A stretch of 64,000 nucleotides of DNA. Origin: Bostrychus sinensis (lineage: Eukaryota > Chordata > Actinopteri > Gobiiformes > Eleotridae). Position 1 is the stretch's first letter. Each line of letters begins with the position of its first letter. Where the stretch lies: NCBI GenBank assembly GCA_020698575.1, contig CM036242.1:18910124-18974123 (forward strand), read 5' to 3'. Of the stretch, positions 62,219-64,000 are shown one piece after another. Both the position numbers and the translations under genes were made by a program. The notes under the pieces were generated by a model. The model made no database searches. It was given only the letters and a program-made list of their open reading frames with translations, and had not been told where the DNA came from.

Positions 62219-63212
62219 AATAGTAGCAGCAGATTTAGATTAGTAAGTACAGTATAGATTTATAAAGCATAAAGATGTAGAAATTTATTTTTTGTAACTT
62301 TTCTCTTAACACTATGCCTTGTAAAACCTGCCTGCTTTATTAATCACAAACTTTCTAAGAGTTACTTCTCAGTGTCAGAATATTCTTACTATATTTTGGA
62401 CATTGCCAGAGTGTACCAGTGTAAAAAGTCCTATACCCTGAAAAATTATGAAATTCAGATTAGTCTTGATCTAGCCCCCCACCTGACTCCTGTGTTGACT
62501 TGATGTTGATGTCGCACGATGTTGGCAGCAGCTCGGGTTTGAGGTTCAGTCCTCCGTCGGGCTTTTGAGTGTGACCTCATGTTCCATTCTGTTTCTGTGC
62601 CGCTGTGCACTCGGCTCTTCGTTCCTCCAGGGCTGACACTTCACTGTAGCTTCAACAACTGCTATGGGACACCGAACATCTGTAAGCTCACTGCTCACTC
62701 ATTCAGCCGCCTCTGTACTGGCCACATGCTTCCTGTGCAGGCGCTGCTGCTCTGTGTGTGTTTACATCATAACGTTTGAAGCCGTGCGCTGCATTACTTT
62801 GGCACTGGTCACATTCGGCGCATGTTATGAGGCTCCAAGTCCTCCCCCAGTCTGGATCTGCGCACACAGCATGTCACCACTTCTGGGACTGGGATGGTCC
62901 TATATGGTACATTGATGGCATGTCTGCTGGTGTTTATGTGAGCATGTGAGGAAATTTGCAAAATCGCAGTCCCATGGGGGTTACAGTGTGAGTGTGTGAG
63001 TGCTTGTGTGAAGTCAGAAGTTTCTGGGTTTCTGCAGGGTTTAACATTGAGAACAGCACTGAGTCTGCAAGTGGGAAAGTAAACTGACAAGAATAATCAA
63101 ATAGAAATACATACAGTATGCGCACATCAATTTATATGCCCACTATTTACGTCTAGTAATAGTGAGGAATAGATTTTTCATTCTGTAAATGCTTTACCAT
63201 ACTATATATCCC
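62219..63212. other. Non-coding interval
   Basis: 62480-62920 is GC-richer with open frames on both strands but no domain. It is unique in the window and could be regulatory, but nothing specific supports it. The rest is AT-rich. Confidence 0.5.
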
Positions 63213-63390
63213 TATAAAGGGGGTCACAAGACATTGAAGTCTTTGTGCCAGTGCCAAGCATGGATAAAGGAGATTGAGAATTGCATCAGGAAGGGCATCC
63301 AGCAAAAAAATCTATGCTAAATCAATATGCAAATCACTGCACAGTAGGAGGCAGATTATTTGCATTTGGGACCTTCACAAGAGAAAAGCC
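63213..63390 (+). mobile_element. Dispersed repeat family R1, copy F
   Basis: GGGGGTCACAAGACATTGAA, GCCAGTGCCAAGCATGGATA, GCATCAGGAAGGGCATCCAG, ATGCTAAATCAATATGCAAA and then GGAGGCAGATTATTTGCA. It is the second-best copy after A and shares A's right end. Confidence 0.7.
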
Positions 63391-63424
63391 AAAAAGAATA
63401 CTACAAACAAACAAAACAAATTTT

Positions 63425-63486
63425 CCTCTAAATTTTTTAAAATTTACTTAAGTAACGGTATCTGGTTACTTTTTACCTCTGCAGAA
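63425..63486 (+). mobile_element. acttgagtaaaa-type repeat end fragment
   Basis: AAATTTACTTAAGTAACGG, then GGTTACTTTTTACCTCTGC, matches the right terminus of the family at 29425-30108. It directly follows R1 copy F. Confidence 0.45.
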
Positions 63487-63589
63487 TAATTAGAAGGACC
63501 ACTCAAAAAAAAAGTTAGGTACAAAATAAATGCTTTTGTTTCAACTTTGATTACACACTGTAAATCTTTTTCAGTGTTATGTTTGAGAT

Positions 63590-63890
63590 GACTGGCAGCC
63601 GAGTGATCTTCCAGCTAATGCGCCGGCAGTCTGTGTGGATATTACTGTTAAGTCATTGCTTTTCCAGGTGGTCTGTGCCAAGGTGAAAACGGCTAAGGTC
63701 AGAGGTCAATTTAGTGCTATTTTTTTCTCTCTCTCTGATGCGAGGGCTTTAGACACTTCTCAAAGACATTTCCTGTTGGAAAGTCTTTGAAAGGTGTCCA
63801 AACACTTCCCCACGTTGGCTCCAGCCTCACTCTCCAAAAGTTTCACAAAGACAACTCCAGACTACGCCAACTGGCAATTTTCACTCGGTT
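63590..63890 (+). promoter_or_regulatory. Candidate conserved non-coding element at the right edge
   Basis: A unique, high-complexity stretch with CCAGCTAATGCGCCGGC, CGGCTAAGGTCAGAGGTCAA (two nuclear-receptor-like half-sites) and a pyrimidine run. A 12-15 bp near-inverted repeat surrounds the AGACA/TGTTGG segment at 63745-63800. No coding frame of note. It ends near the window edge. Confidence 0.33.
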
Positions 63891-64000
63891 TCAACAGTCT
63901 GTGTACAATTTCAAATGTGTGATGCAATATAATCGCTGCATTATTCAGTTACTTTTCATGTATAAATGGGCTATATGCATGTACATTTTACTCCTGTTTT

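Noticed and set aside
62480..64000. First exon of irx6 or another Iroquois gene at the right edge
   Set aside because: No Iroquois N-terminus, homeodomain or Iro-box peptide appears in any frame I read.
1..64000. CRISPR array, phage, operon or other prokaryotic system
   Set aside because: The repeats are microsatellites and SINE-type elements, the only gene is spliced and vertebrate, and no spacer-repeat regularity exists.

Overview
This window comes from a vertebrate genome, most likely a teleost fish. Three things point there: one intact Iroquois homeobox gene with short introns (840 and 598 bp), long stretches of AT-rich non-coding DNA, and repeats of kinds known from fish (tRNA-headed SINEs, activity-dead DNA-transposon fragments, abundant microsatellites). 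No species can be named from the sequence alone.

The only gene I can support is at the left edge. Positions 757-3544 (+) hold a three-exon gene for a 449-residue TALE homeodomain protein. Its N-terminus, homeodomain, acidic tract, Iro box and C-terminus all read as IRX5. It is probably the irx5a paralogue of the irx3/irx5/irx6 (IrxB) cluster, but the a/b choice is not proven here. Positions 1-756 are the upstream and 5' leader region. A possible poly(A) signal lies about 200 bp after the stop.

From about 3.8 kb to the end (roughly 60 kb) I find no convincing coding exon on either strand. Known vertebrate IrxB organisation (irx3, irx5, irx6 separated by deserts rich in conserved enhancers) suggests this is the irx5-irx6 interval, although irx6 itself is not in the window. 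The desert alternates between two kinds of DNA. The first is high-complexity stretches with clustered TAAT/GATTA-type homeodomain words, which I list as candidate cis-regulatory elements at low confidence. The second is repeats: (TTA)n, (GT)n, (TA)n, poly-A/T and poly-G tracts; a dispersed family with six copies, all on the + strand; V-SINE-like elements, one inserted inside another; a minus-strand SINE with an A-tail; a plus-strand SINE; and several acttgagtaaaa-type transposon fragments.

The most striking non-genic structure is a perfect 29-bp inverted repeat with a 1-nt spacer at 42298-42356, at the right edge of a repeat that has a second copy near 56.2 kb. Two nested insertions also stand out (about 25.9-26.5 kb and 59.5-60.0 kb). 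I saw no sign of a new protein-coding system. Novelty here is confined to regulatory and repeat structure.
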